In this document: positions 44,300-54,100 of the stretch, piece after piece
Numbering within the stretch: position 1 is the first letter of the stretch
Layout of the letters: every line of letters begins with the position of its first letter
Assembly: GCF_018861735.1 (NCBI RefSeq)
Contig: NZ_JAHLEB010000011.1
Coordinates: forward strand, 52,198 to 116,197
Direction: 5' to 3'
Source: Clostridium lacusfryxellense
GTDB taxonomy: Bacteria > Bacillota > Clostridia > Clostridiales > Clostridiaceae
Length of the DNA stretch: 64,000 nucleotides
Notes under the pieces: generated by a model
Databases searched by the model: none
Told to the model about the DNA's origin: nothing
Seen by the model: only the letters and a program-made list of their open reading frames with translations
Made by a program: the position numbers and the translations under genes

Positions 44300-45397
44300 A
44301 TGAGGCTGAAAAATGTTAGAAGAAGATTACTTTTGAGCATTTCCACATTTCTTGTTATTTTTTTATTATGCTTGATTTTGCCTAAAGGTGCTAACGCAGA
44401 TAGTGCAGATAATTCTTTAATACCTCAAAATAACTTTTATGTTAATATTATTAGTAATACATTAGCTTCGATTGCATTTACAAATAAAACAAATCAAGAT
44501 TCAAGTGGTGATATTAAATATACAGCTTTATCATTTTTAGGGATAGATATTACCAATCCTATATCAATATTAACAAAACAAATCGCATATTTTGATAACA
44601 ACAACGGCAATACTGATGTAGTTATAGATAATGAGAGTAATGGTGTAGAAAAAAGAAAAGCATCTGTTCTTAACCCCTTTAAATTAGATGATAATCAGGT
44701 AAGTAAATCTGAAGGTTCTAATGTGATTTCAGCCCTCTATAATCCTAAGCTAAAACAAACTCTAAACAATGCAAAACCAAGGGTACTTATTTACCATTCT
44801 CATGCAACTGAATCTTACCTAACTTCTGACAATGATAAGTCCAAGAACACCTTTAATATGGACTTAAGAAAAAATGTATGCGCAGTTGGTGATGTAATTG
44901 AATATGAGCTAGAAAAAAATTATGGTATTGCCGTTATTCATGATAAAACTTTGCATAATATTGGAGATTATAATGCATCATACATGAAATCCGGAGTTAC
45001 TTTAGATAAGTATTTGAAGGAATTTGGAGATTTTGATTTAATTATTGATTTGCATCGAGACGGTGTTCCTAGCTCTTTTAAAAATACAAAAACTAAAATA
45101 AATGGAAAAGAAGTTGCTAAGTTTACTTTTGCAGTAACACAGAAAAATCCTAGATATGCAAAGCAGAAGAAACTAGTAAGTTCTATGATTGGAATATCGA
45201 AAACCTTATTCCCAGGTCTTTTAGACAGCAGAGAAGTCTGGCTCTATGATAAGGGAATAAGATTTTACAATCAAAATAAGAGTGATAATGCAGTGCTCAT
45301 TGAGGTTGGAAACAATAATAATACTGTCGAACAAGCAAAAAATAGTGGTGTGCTTTTATCAAGAATTATTGCAGAGCAATTAAACGGAAAGAATTAA
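44300..45397 (+). CDS. spoIIP: Stage II sporulation protein P (peptidoglycan hydrolase)
   Basis: A 365-aa membrane-anchored amidase/endopeptidase of the engulfment machinery (with SpoIID and SpoIIM). An N-terminal anchor (LLLSISTFLVIFLLCLILP) is followed by a polar linker and the catalytic domain from about 150. Zinc ligands lie in LIYHSHATESY, LIIDLHRDGVPSS and AVLIEVGNNNNT. The start is an ATG behind TGGAGG. It is usually next to gpr, but gpr is not here. It is followed by a gene for an RpiR regulator. Confidence 0.92.
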   Translation: MRLKNVRRRLLLSISTFLVIFLLCLILPKGANADSADNSLIPQNNFYVNIISNTLASIAFTNKTNQDSSGDIKYTALSFLGIDITNPISILTKQIAYFDNNNGNTDVVIDNESNGVEKRKASVLNPFKLDDNQVSKSEGSNVISALYNPKLKQTLNNAKPRVLIYHSHATESYLTSDNDKSKNTFNMDLRKNVCAVGDVIEYELEKNYGIAVIHDKTLHNIGDYNASYMKSGVTLDKYLKEFGDFDLIIDLHRDGVPSSFKNTKTKINGKEVAKFTFAVTQKNPRYAKQKKLVSSMIGISKTLFPGLLDSREVWLYDKGIRFYNQNKSDNAVLIEVGNNNNTVEQAKNSGVLLSRIIAEQLNGKN

Positions 45398-45518
45398 TCC
45401 TTAAATTAAATTTAAGAATATATGTAAAAATTTATAAAGTTCGTTGAAACTATGTTTAATAGGTGATAAACTAAAATAACACTAATATTTTATTAAACGT
45501 TTTTATTTCATTTAGTTT

Positions 45519-45578
45519 GAATTAACACAGAAAGAATTGAGTTAACATAGAAAGAATTGAATTAACATTGAAAGGATT
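45519..45578 (+). repeat. Three 20-bp tandem repeats containing ribosome-site-like sequence
   Basis: GAATTAACACAGAAAGAATT, GAGTTAACATAGAAAGAATT and GAATTAACATTGAAAGGATT are consecutive. The third contains AAAGGA, which serves as the ribosome site of the RpiR gene. A change in copy number would alter the leader length but not the site itself. Confidence 0.8.
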
Positions 45579-45587
45579 GAATTGATT

Positions 45588-46445
45588 ATGGAAAATAACA
45601 AACAAGATTTGATGAGATCTATTCAAATCAAGCTGCCACGTTTAAGTAAGGGTCAAAAACTGATCGCTGAATATATTCTAAACCACTATGACAAAGCAGC
45701 GTTTATGACAGCTGCCAAATTAGGTACTAGTATAGGAGTAAGTGAGTCAACTGTTGTACGATTTGCAAGCGAGTTAGGATTTAGTGGTTATCCAAAGTTA
45801 CAAAGGTCACTTCAACAGTTAATTAGGAATAAATTAACTACAGTACAACGAATTGAATTATCTAATGACTACATTACTCAAGAAAATGCACTGAAAAATG
45901 TATTAAAAGCTGATATAGAAAATATTAAAGCTACTTCGGAAAAAATAAACTATCAAACTTTTGAAGATATTGTTAATTCATTATTCAAAGCTAGAAAGAT
46001 ATATATAATTGGACTTAGAGACTCATCTGCATTGTCAGAATTCTTAGCTTTCTATTTAAATCTTATTTTAGATAATGTTGAGCTAGTTGCATATGGTGTT
46101 AGTGATATATTCGAGCAGATGCTTAATATTAATGAACAAGACATAGTTATTGGGATAGGATTTCCTAGGTATGCTATAAGAACAATCGAAGCTCTAACCT
46201 TTGCTAGAAGCAAACATGCCACTATTGTATCAATTACAGATAGTTTATTATCTCCATTATCAGTGAACGCTGACTATACTTTAGTTGCACAAAGTAATAT
46301 GACTTCATTTGTTGACTCCTTAGTAGCACCACTTAGTGTAATAAATGCATTAATCATAGCTGTTGGCTTAAGAGAAAAAGAAAAAATCTCAAAAACTTTC
46401 TCTACTTTAGAGGATATATGGCAAGATTATAAAGTTTATCTTTAA
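45588..46445 (+). CDS. RpiR/MurR-family transcriptional regulator
   Basis: A 285-aa regulator with an N-terminal HTH (GVSESTVVRFASELGFSGYPKLQRSL, about 45-70) and a C-terminal SIS sugar-phosphate-binding domain (KIYIIGLRDSSALSEF and GIGFPRYAIRTIEALTFAR). Members respond to sugar phosphates. The ATG at 45588 is 11 bases after AAAGGA; a TTG at 45582 is 5 bases after it, so the start is not fully settled. No sugar operon is adjacent. A tandem repeat lies in its leader and a strong terminator follows. Confidence 0.87.
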   Translation: MENNKQDLMRSIQIKLPRLSKGQKLIAEYILNHYDKAAFMTAAKLGTSIGVSESTVVRFASELGFSGYPKLQRSLQQLIRNKLTTVQRIELSNDYITQENALKNVLKADIENIKATSEKINYQTFEDIVNSLFKARKIYIIGLRDSSALSEFLAFYLNLILDNVELVAYGVSDIFEQMLNINEQDIVIGIGFPRYAIRTIEALTFARSKHATIVSITDSLLSPLSVNADYTLVAQSNMTSFVDSLVAPLSVINALIIAVGLREKEKISKTFSTLEDIWQDYKVYL

Positions 46446-46460
46446 ATATTGGAAACCAAG

Positions 46461-46486
46461 ACCCATATCTATGATATGGGTTTCTT
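46461..46486 (+). terminator. Terminator of the RpiR gene
   Basis: ACCCATATC (46461-46469) pairs with GATATGGGT (46473-46481) around a 3-base loop and is followed by TTCTTT. Confidence 0.85.
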
Positions 46487-46585
46487 TGCGTCCATATATA
46501 AGAAAATATTTAAGTATACGTTTTCATTAATTTGTATTTTTTAAATTACGACAGTTACATATATAATAATATCCGGTGATAACAA

Positions 46586-47515
46586 TTAACAGAAATGTAT
46601 ATCCGAAAGTTCCACCTTAACGTTTTCATTTTTGCTTGATATTTTGCTGCTATTTACCACACTCTCATTAGATACTTTTTCTGAAGGAAGCTTAAATATA
46701 AACTTACTACCCTTACCAACCTCACTTTCAGCATATATGAATCCAGAATGCAGTTCTACGATTGACTTAACCAAACTCAACCCTATACCTGTGCCTTCTG
46801 TGTTTCTTGATAGTGATTTATCCACCTGTTTAAATCTATCAAATATCGACTCCAAGTTCTTCTCTTCGATGCCAATGCCATTGTCCTTAACTGATATTTC
46901 AACAAATCTCCCCTTATCTTTAACATCAATAAATATTTCACCGCCCTTATCTGAAAATTTTATTGCATTCGATATAAGATTTAATACTACTCTCTCTATT
47001 TTTTCTGTGTCACATGCAATAATTTTTTCTTCTATATTTGTGTCAAAAATAACATTTATTCCTTTGCTATCAGTAAAATTAGTTACAGACATAACTATAT
47101 TTTCTACAACTTCTACGATATTATTATTTGTTAAGTGCAATTCAAAAAAGCCTGTTTCAATTTTTGATGAATCAACTATGTTATTAATAAGCTTGGACAA
47201 TCTATAACAATTTTGATTCATTGAACTAATATATTTAACAATGGAATTTTTCATTTCCTCTAATGAGCCATCATTGCAATGCATATTAAATAATTGTACC
47301 GTAGCAGACAGAACGTTTAGAGGTGTTTTAAGTTCATGGGATATGTTAACGATAAATTCTTCCTGTGCCTTCATTGATTTTGCCATAGTTTCCAATTGTT
47401 CCTTTTGTTCCACTGTAATTTCCTTTAGTAGTTTAATCTCAGTATTTTGTTCTTTAATAATTTTCACATCTGATACAATCTTTTCTACCATCCCATTATT
47501 ATAAGCACAGTCCAC
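46586..47515 (-). CDS. Soluble sensor histidine kinase (PAS-less, HisKA type)
   Basis: A 309-aa kinase without membrane segments. A 50-residue coiled coil leads into the H-box MKAQEEFIVNISHELKTPLNVLSATVQLF. The ATPase domain shows VVLNLISNAIKFSDKGGEIF (N-box), VKDNGIGIEEKNLESIFDRF (G1/F) and EGTGIGLSLVKSIVELHSG (G2). The start is GTG, seven bases after GGAGGTT. No response regulator is adjacent, so it is an orphan. The short input region suggests it senses a partner protein. Many clostridial kinases of this type act on Spo0A; that is only a possibility here. Confidence 0.85.
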   Translation of the reverse strand: MDCAYNNGMVEKIVSDVKIIKEQNTEIKLLKEITVEQKEQLETMAKSMKAQEEFIVNISHELKTPLNVLSATVQLFNMHCNDGSLEEMKNSIVKYISSMNQNCYRLSKLINNIVDSSKIETGFFELHLTNNNIVEVVENIVMSVTNFTDSKGINVIFDTNIEEKIIACDTEKIERVVLNLISNAIKFSDKGGEIFIDVKDKGRFVEISVKDNGIGIEEKNLESIFDRFKQVDKSLSRNTEGTGIGLSLVKSIVELHSGFIYAESEVGKGSKFIFKLPSEKVSNESVVNSSKISSKNENVKVELSDIHFC

Positions 47516-47697
47516 GATACAACCTCCATTCTTTTAATATATACTACAATAGATTTTATAGTTAGAAAATCAATAAAATAAAAATTTTTTAACATATGGT
47601 CTCACTTCTACATATTACCATATAATAGGTTATATGCATATGCTTTTGAACTTGTTTATTAAAATATATTTAATAACATTAAATATTCAATTCAATA

Positions 47698-48141
47698 TTA
47701 CTCGTTAAAGATTATAACTTTATCTTTCTGTGATATATTGAATTTTGCATTACTTTTACTTAATTTAATATATTTTGTAATATCTTCACCACCATAATTC
47801 CTCGGTAACTCTACATATGAAATCAACCTATTAAATTTTACAAATGCAATCATATTTATATCCTCACGAACTTCAATATTAAAGGTCGAATTGTATTCTT
47901 TTATATCATCCGTCTTAAATACATCTTTTGGCCTTGAATCAGGAGTAAATAAATACATAGTATCCCACTCAAAATTAGTGATTTTATTAAAATCTATACT
48001 ATCATCTTGATTAATAATTTCTATTATCTTATTTCTCAATACTGCATCTTCATTTACATTTTTTGACCTACGAAATACAGTAAATAGCATTGCTATCATT
48101 ACTATAAAGATTAATCCTATTACAATGAATTTTTTAATCAA
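47698..48141 (-). CDS. Membrane-anchored hypothetical protein
   Basis: About 147 aa with one N-terminal membrane segment (KKFIVIGLIFIVMIAMLFTVF) and an extracytoplasmic beta-rich domain with DTMYLFTPDSRPKDVF and ELPRNYGGEDITKY. The TTG at 48141 is six bases after AGGAGG; an upstream ATG at 48159 overlaps that site. It is about 110 bp downstream of the ECF sigma gene and may belong to that regulatory unit, but it lacks an anti-sigma zinc-finger domain. Function unknown. Confidence 0.6.
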   Translation of the reverse strand: MIKKFIVIGLIFIVMIAMLFTVFRRSKNVNEDAVLRNKIIEIINQDDSIDFNKITNFEWDTMYLFTPDSRPKDVFKTDDIKEYNSTFNIEVREDINMIAFVKFNRLISYVELPRNYGGEDITKYIKLSKSNAKFNISQKDKVIIFNE

Positions 48142-48251
48142 ATTACTCCTCCTATTCATTAATAATAATGTATAAACATACGAAATACCATATAGTAAAT
48201 TATACCATTAATCATCAATCTTATATACCTTTAACTAGGTACTTTCGCCCT

Positions 48252-49184
48252 TTATTTTAATTCCAATATAATATTTTCTTTTTTCCCATTCCATTTAATT
48301 GTATAATAAGCCTTCTCATCTTCAGGATTAAATGAACCACTGCCACCACCACTTTTATTTTCTAACCAGCCCTCCTTATTAAGCCTCACGCCTGTCATTT
48401 TCCCTCTTACTCCTGTGTTTTGATACTCAAAATCAATTGTACCTACTTCTGTTTTGTCAGTCAATTTATACTTTATTAATTGGTTAGTTTCGTTATAAGT
48501 ATCAAAATGAAGCTTACCCCTTTCATCATTCCACGAATGCACATAATATTTTAAGGTTAAAGTTCCTCCCCAGCTTGTGCTTTCTCCTTTATAAACAACT
48601 ACTTTTCCATCCTTTAAATATTTGAACACAATATCTGCAATCAAAGTTTGTGTTTCAACCATGCTTTTTAATCCCATCTCAGTGGTCAAATCTTGTGATG
48701 GTATATAAACTAAAAGAGTAGATTTCCTAAAGGCCAGTCTTGCACGATGTATATTTACCTTCACCCAAGAAAGAGAGTGGTTTGTTATACTAGCTATTTC
48801 TTCATAGGAAAGCCCCTGCCATTCCCTTAACCAAAGAATTTCACGCTGCTTTTCAGGAATTTTCGATAAAGCTGCTATAACTCGCATGTTGCTTTCCTTT
48901 TTTTCGAAAATTTCTTCAGGCCCGTCTCTATCTGGATTATCCAACAAATTTTCATCTATAGAAATGGTAGTTATAGTGTTTTTTCTAGAATATTGGATAA
49001 ATACATTTCTTGCAATTTTATATATCCAAGTAGATACATGGCAGTCACCACGAAATCTATGAAAGGACTTAAGCAATTGAAAAAATGTTTCCTGCGTAAG
49101 CTCTTCGGCTTTATAATAATTAAGTGTCAATCCATATAACTACCTAAAAATATATCGTTCATATGTCTCATAAAGATCTTTCAT
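48252..49184 (-). pseudogene. ECF sigma factor gene interrupted by a nonsense codon, with C-terminal extension
   Basis: From the ATG at 49184 the peptide reads MKDLYETYERYIFR, then TAG (49140-49142), then LYGLTLNYYKAEELTQETFFQLL in the same frame. This is a textbook ECF sigma-70 start with one premature stop at codon 15 where Tyr is expected. The rest is intact: region 2 with FRGDCHVSTWIYKIARNVF, and region 4 with IPEKQREILWLREWQGLSYEEIA and VKVNIHRARLAFRKS. After residue 160 a beta-rich domain of about 130 aa follows, which is unusual for ECF factors. Either the gene is inactive, or translation restarts at TTG 49130 with weak initiation. Confidence 0.7.
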
Positions 49185-49388
49185 ACTTTCCAACCAACCA
49201 TCACCTCTTGCATATATAGTGGAAAAAAACTCTAAAAAGTTACACTATATTTATTAATATTAATATTATACTAATAATAACATTATCTTCTAAAACAAGA
49301 AATGTCATTATTTAATATTACTCACGATCCAAACTTTAGTGACCTTATACCAACCATTCTTTCACTAGCCCTTTCGCCAATCAAAAAT

Positions 49389-49422
49389 AATAGGCCTCAC
49401 CCTAAAGTGAAACCTACTATTT
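49389..49422 (-). terminator. Terminator of the mannose-1-phosphate guanylyltransferase gene
   Basis: AATAGGCCTCAC pairs with GTGAAACCTACTATT (one bulge) around CCTAAA. On the minus strand it is followed by a T-rich run. It lies just beyond the gene stop. Confidence 0.7.
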
Positions 49423-49426
49423 CAAT

Positions 49427-50494
49427 TTATATATATCTCCCCGTTTCTTCATGTTCTTTAAGTTCATTAACCAGATGTTTGATCTCCTGGTCCTTATTTT
49501 TGTCCATTACGAGTATTACGTCTCCTGCATCTACAATTATAAGGTCCTTTATTCCAAACCCAATTATGAGCCTGTCTTTGCCAAATACCGAGCAGTTTTC
49601 ACTTTCTTCCATAAATGTATTACCCAAAACATTATTACCTCGTAAATTACTAAGAAACCTTGAAAGTGATGCAAACGTTCCAATATCATCCCATTCAAAG
49701 TCACATTTTATAACAAATGCCTTTCTAGTCTTTTGCATTATTCCAAAATCCACGGAAATCCCGTCTATTTCATTGTACTGATCTTTTATTACATCATTCT
49801 CCTCCTCAGTTTCTAAAGCTTGATATATAGTCATTAGCCGCTTATACATCTTAGGTAAATACTTTTCCATTTCACGCAAGTACACATCTGCTCTCCATAC
49901 AAACATACCACTGTTCCAAACGAAGTTTCCTTTTAACAACAAATCTTTGGCTACTTCAGTGTTAGGTTTTTCTAAAAACCTCTCTACTTTAAATGTAGGC
50001 ATATCACCAGTTACTCTATCTCCCATTTCTATATAACCATAACCGGTTTCTGGTCTTGTGGGCTGTACACCAATGGTGACAAGCCCTCTTTTCTTATTTG
50101 CTATTTCAACTCCTTGTAATATAGTTTCTTTGAATTCCTTATCATTTTTTATATAATGATCGGAAGGTAGCACTATCATAGTCGCTTCCTTGTCTTGCTT
50201 TAATAGTTTGGCAGCCGATAGACCTATACACGTAGCAGTCTCCTTATTACTAGGTTCAACAAATATATTTGATTTTCTGATTTCTGGGAGTTCCTCACAA
50301 ATTTTTTCAAAATAATCTTCATTGGTAACTACATAAATATTTGCATTTTCAACTATACATTTTATTCTATCCACAGTGCTTCTTAAAAAGCTCTTATTAT
50401 TAATAATATTTAAAAACTGCTTCGGGTTTTGTGCACGAGATAGAGGGTATAGTCTTGTTCCTTTTCCACCTGCTAAAATTAGTACGTATAACAA
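49427..50494 (-). CDS. manC: Mannose-1-phosphate guanylyltransferase
   Basis: A 355-aa nucleotidyltransferase making GDP-mannose. The start is MLYVLILAGGKGTRLYPLSR with the pyrophosphorylase signature GGxGTRLxPLS near residue 9; QNPKQF follows. Further landmarks are VLPSDHYI, ETGYGYIEMG, FLEKPN near 160 and FVWNSGMFVWRAD. The C-terminal isomerase domain of bifunctional ManC/AlgA is absent. The start codon is TTG behind GGAGTGG. Product feeds surface polysaccharide or glycolipid synthesis. Single gene in its own unit. Confidence 0.9.
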   Translation of the reverse strand: MLYVLILAGGKGTRLYPLSRAQNPKQFLNIINNKSFLRSTVDRIKCIVENANIYVVTNEDYFEKICEELPEIRKSNIFVEPSNKETATCIGLSAAKLLKQDKEATMIVLPSDHYIKNDKEFKETILQGVEIANKKRGLVTIGVQPTRPETGYGYIEMGDRVTGDMPTFKVERFLEKPNTEVAKDLLLKGNFVWNSGMFVWRADVYLREMEKYLPKMYKRLMTIYQALETEEENDVIKDQYNEIDGISVDFGIMQKTRKAFVIKCDFEWDDIGTFASLSRFLSNLRGNNVLGNTFMEESENCSVFGKDRLIIGFGIKDLIIVDAGDVILVMDKNKDQEIKHLVNELKEHEETGRYI

Positions 50495-50594
50495 AATACC
50501 ACTCCAAATTATTACTCATTTCATTTTATGAAACATAACACTAGGTTGTGAAAACAATTTTAAATATAATTAATGACTGGTATATTTTGAAATT

Positions 50595-50640
50595 AAAAAG
50601 TGTGTAATACGAAAATATATTTTCGTATTACACACTTTTT
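50595..50640. terminator. Perfect 46-bp palindrome, bidirectional terminator
   Basis: AAAAAGTGTGTAATACG... at 50595-50617 is exactly complementary to 50618-50640, with no unpaired centre. T runs are part of both arms. It lies between the small HipA-N-like gene and the guanylyltransferase gene. Confidence 0.8.
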
Positions 50641-50653
50641 TATCTAACTTTAC

Positions 50654-51094
50654 TTATTTTTCATCTAAAATAATTTCTTCCTCTTTTTCATCTTTTATCT
50701 CTACTAGGTTTGCCCCTAACTCTTCCTCTTCTTTAAAAGGCGAAATAAATTCAAAACTATCTGTAGAAGTTTTGCATCCAGCTTTTATTAATACTTCAAA
50801 ATCATCATACTCATTAATGTTATATTTTTTTAAAACTGATGTTCTATCACTTTTGCCATAGCCAGGTAGATTGTTTGAAAATGAGTTAAATAATTCCTCT
50901 CTGAAATACTTTGCATTTACCATAGGGAAGTATGGCAATGGAGAGAATCCATATTCCGTAGATTTTTTAACACCTTCAATGTCATATTCAAAATAATATT
51001 TTTCAGATCCTTTACTCAATTCGCCTACTTTAAATGGTTGTCCTTGATCATCTTTCCACATCAACCATAGTACGTTGTCCACTTTGTTTGTCAT
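50654..51094 (-). CDS. Small acidic protein with HipA-N-terminal-like pattern
   Basis: A 146-aa protein starting MTNKVDNVLWLMWKDDQG. Features include KVGELSKGSEKYYFEYDIEGV, a proline segment FSPLPYFPMVNAKYF, then LFNSFSNNLPGYGKSDRT and a C-terminal Glu/Asp-rich tail. The pattern (short beta barrel, SxRLP-like NNLP motif, 'KYNINEYDDFEVL') is like the N-terminal domain of HipA-type proteins without the kinase. The ATG at 51094 is eight bases after AGAGGG; a GTG upstream is rejected. It lies 104 bp after the giant helicase gene on the same strand. A joint role is a possibility. Confidence 0.6.
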   Translation of the reverse strand: MTNKVDNVLWLMWKDDQGQPFKVGELSKGSEKYYFEYDIEGVKKSTEYGFSPLPYFPMVNAKYFREELFNSFSNNLPGYGKSDRTSVLKKYNINEYDDFEVLIKAGCKTSTDSFEFISPFKEEEELGANLVEIKDEKEEEIILDEK

Positions 51095-51198
51095 TGCTCT
51101 CACCCTCTTATTTGAAAAATTATACTATTATATTATTATGATAATCCCATGATAAATATGAAAATATATACCGCGTCGCCTTAAGTTTTTTATATACT

Positions 51199-54100
51199 CT
51201 AACTATTCAGTATTTGCGATAATTTTTCCATTACTCTACTTGGATTCCTATAGAATTCGCTAGCACGTATTTTGTAGAATTCCCATCCAACCCTTTCAAG
51301 ACACATCTGCATTTCGTACTGCTTTTGCCAGCTATAATTTTCATCCTCTTCCATCCCAATACATTTAACTGCTATTTTTTTATAATGTCCATCAGTAGAC
51401 GCCAGCGCTAAATCTGTCTCTACAACAAAATCTATAGTATATTTTCCGACCTTTACCTTCGGTGTAAGTTTATAGCCACTTGCTTTTATACATTTTTCTA
51501 TATTCTCTTCAAAATCACTTAGCAATAAATACTCACTCGATTTAACTTCTTCCTTGGGTTCTTTCTCCTCAAGGCAATATTTGAGCAACGCATATCTAAC
51601 ACAGTTAGGATTAAGATCCTCAAGACCTACTGAGTGAAATAGCCACATTTGATTTCGCGCACGGCTGGCAGCTACGTTAAATCTTCTTATGTCTGTGCCC
51701 TTAGTTAGAAATGTAAATTTAGCATTATTTGCAATAACCATAGATAGGAACATTACATCCCTCTCATCTCCCTGGAAGGAATAAGCATCACCACAAATAA
51801 GTCTTCTTTGCAAAATTTCTTCCATGCCAAGCTTATCCACCAACATACCTTGTATTAATTCAGCTTGAGCATCCCCTAGAAGCGATATAACACCCATAGT
51901 CATCCCATTATATCTCTCGCTCGTGCAGCACTCCACTATCTTCTCTACAATGCACTGCGCCTCTGGTTCGTTTATTGGCTTAGTTTCGTTCTTACATCCA
52001 AGTGTAACTTTAGATGTAACTATAAATGGCCCTACTTTTTCTGTTTCATCTATTCGCCTTAAAGGAATTATTTCATTAGAATAGCAGAGTTCATTGCTAA
52101 ATCCAATTATCTCTGGCACGCATCTAAAGTGTTCTTTAAGTAGTAATCTATTTGGAAAAACTCTTAATGCTGTATTATATAAACTAGTTTTTAAATCAAA
52201 CCACTCAGCATGGGGTATTCCTTCTAAATACGTACTTATCAAAGTTTCAACAACATTATGATCTTTACCAATAGCTTCCGGACTTATTTGCTTTTCATCC
52301 CCTACAATTATTGCCCTTTTAGCCCTCATTAAAACTGTGATGGCTGATATATCACTTTGACTACTCTCGTCAACAATTACCACATCAAATAAATTGTCTG
52401 TTAGCTTCAAATTCTCCATGACTCTATTTATTGGCATAATCCATACAGGAATTACATCCTTGCAATTTTCCATTTCTCTTTGTGCAATTTTTCTATACTT
52501 AACTGCCTGAGTTCCTGTACCTTTTCCTATTCTTTTTATAGCTTCCATCCAAGTAAATAAGCTTCTTTTTTGCACCTCAGTAGTTCTCTCTATTTGATTA
52601 AACCAGCTTTTTTTAGATACAAGTTCCCGAACTATAATTTTTTCTTTTATCTTTTCCTGGGTAATACTTTTTTCTATTGCATCTACATCAACCTCTGCTA
52701 ATTTACTTAAAAAGTCGTTCCATTTTTTCCACTTCCATGCTTTTGCCCAATTCAAATTTTGATCATTTGTAGTCTTATATTCATTGTTAGTTATACTTTC
52801 ATATGACAATGGGCAACAGACCTCTAACTTCTTGCTTATTTTAGTTAGTTCAAGCACTTGCGCAGATTCTTTCATTAGCAAACTAATTTCTATATAAGAA
52901 GCATGTATATCATAAACACTTCTCACATTCATAGCATTCTGCAATTTCTTTAGTAACCCAACACGCGGAAATGTTTTTTGTATTTCTAACATTTCGTCAT
53001 TTAATCTATTATATTTATTTATTAGTTTTAAACTCTCGAACCCATTTTTAAGATAAACATATGTTTCTTTTTCATGCCACTGTAAGTTATTCTTCAAAAT
53101 TTTGCCTGGTAAGAAATTAACTATGTTATTTTTAAAGTCTTTGTCCCAATTTATAATTGTTTCAATACCTGCTATTTCTCTAGAAATTTCACTTAAATAA
53201 TTTAAATCAAACTCTTCTATGAGTTTTCCACCGTATTCTTTTATCGAATTGTTCCAAATATTTTTAAGTTCTCTTTCTAATAACAACATCCTTATATATA
53301 TATCAACTACTATTATTTGTTCACTATTGTTTATGAGCTCATAATCTACCTTGAAGTCATCCAATATGTATTTAAGATTTCCATGAAGCATCTTAAATAT
53401 TATTCCTATTTTACCTTTTTCGTTTATTGTTTTTGATATAATACCAAAATCATTTTTAAACTTGTTTATATCTATATTCCCAGTAAATGCAAGATTGTGA
53501 TTATTTAATTCTTGTTTTAATTTACTTATATCTTTTATATATTCATTGCTTTTGTTTACCAATTGTCTCCACATATCTTGCGATTCGATATTGGAATAAT
53601 AATTAGTTTTAACATTACTTAACCAAGTATTTTCAAGTAAAGACAATTTTTCTATAGCATCATCAACAAGTTTTAGCAATCTTCTATTTCCATAATCTAT
53701 AGAATCAACATTATTTAAGTCGCGAATATTATCTAAGCACTCATGTTGCCTATTTTCTAGTTCAAATAACTCTTCTATTTTATCACATAGATCATTTTCA
53801 CCAGGAAGTATTTCTATATACTTATTTATGCTATTTATCTCACCGATTTGATCTTTTGTAATTGTTTTAAGTAATGTACGCAGCTTTTTAAATTCTTCTA
53901 CAGTTAAAGGGTTGTCCTCATTAAAATCAATCTTATCAATTAACCAAGAATGAGTTTCTTCATTATCCTTAACCCACTTAGCCATGTACATCAAGGTATA
54001 TTTTTGCCCTTCATATTCTATTTTGTTGCTTTCTCTATCTTCAATGCATTTTAGCTCTTTATATAAGCTATCTTGCATTCCCAAACAACTACTATGCTTA

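Noticed and set aside
45519..45578. CRISPR or iteron origin
   Set aside because: Only three contiguous 20-bp units without spacers, placed directly in front of a start codon.
46632..47207. 191-codon plus-strand open frame opposite the soluble kinase
   Set aside because: Antisense to clear kinase motifs; composition is typical of a shadow frame.
49302..49781. 159-codon plus-strand open frame opposite the guanylyltransferase
   Set aside because: Antisense to a well-supported enzyme, Ser/Leu-rich, no ribosome site.
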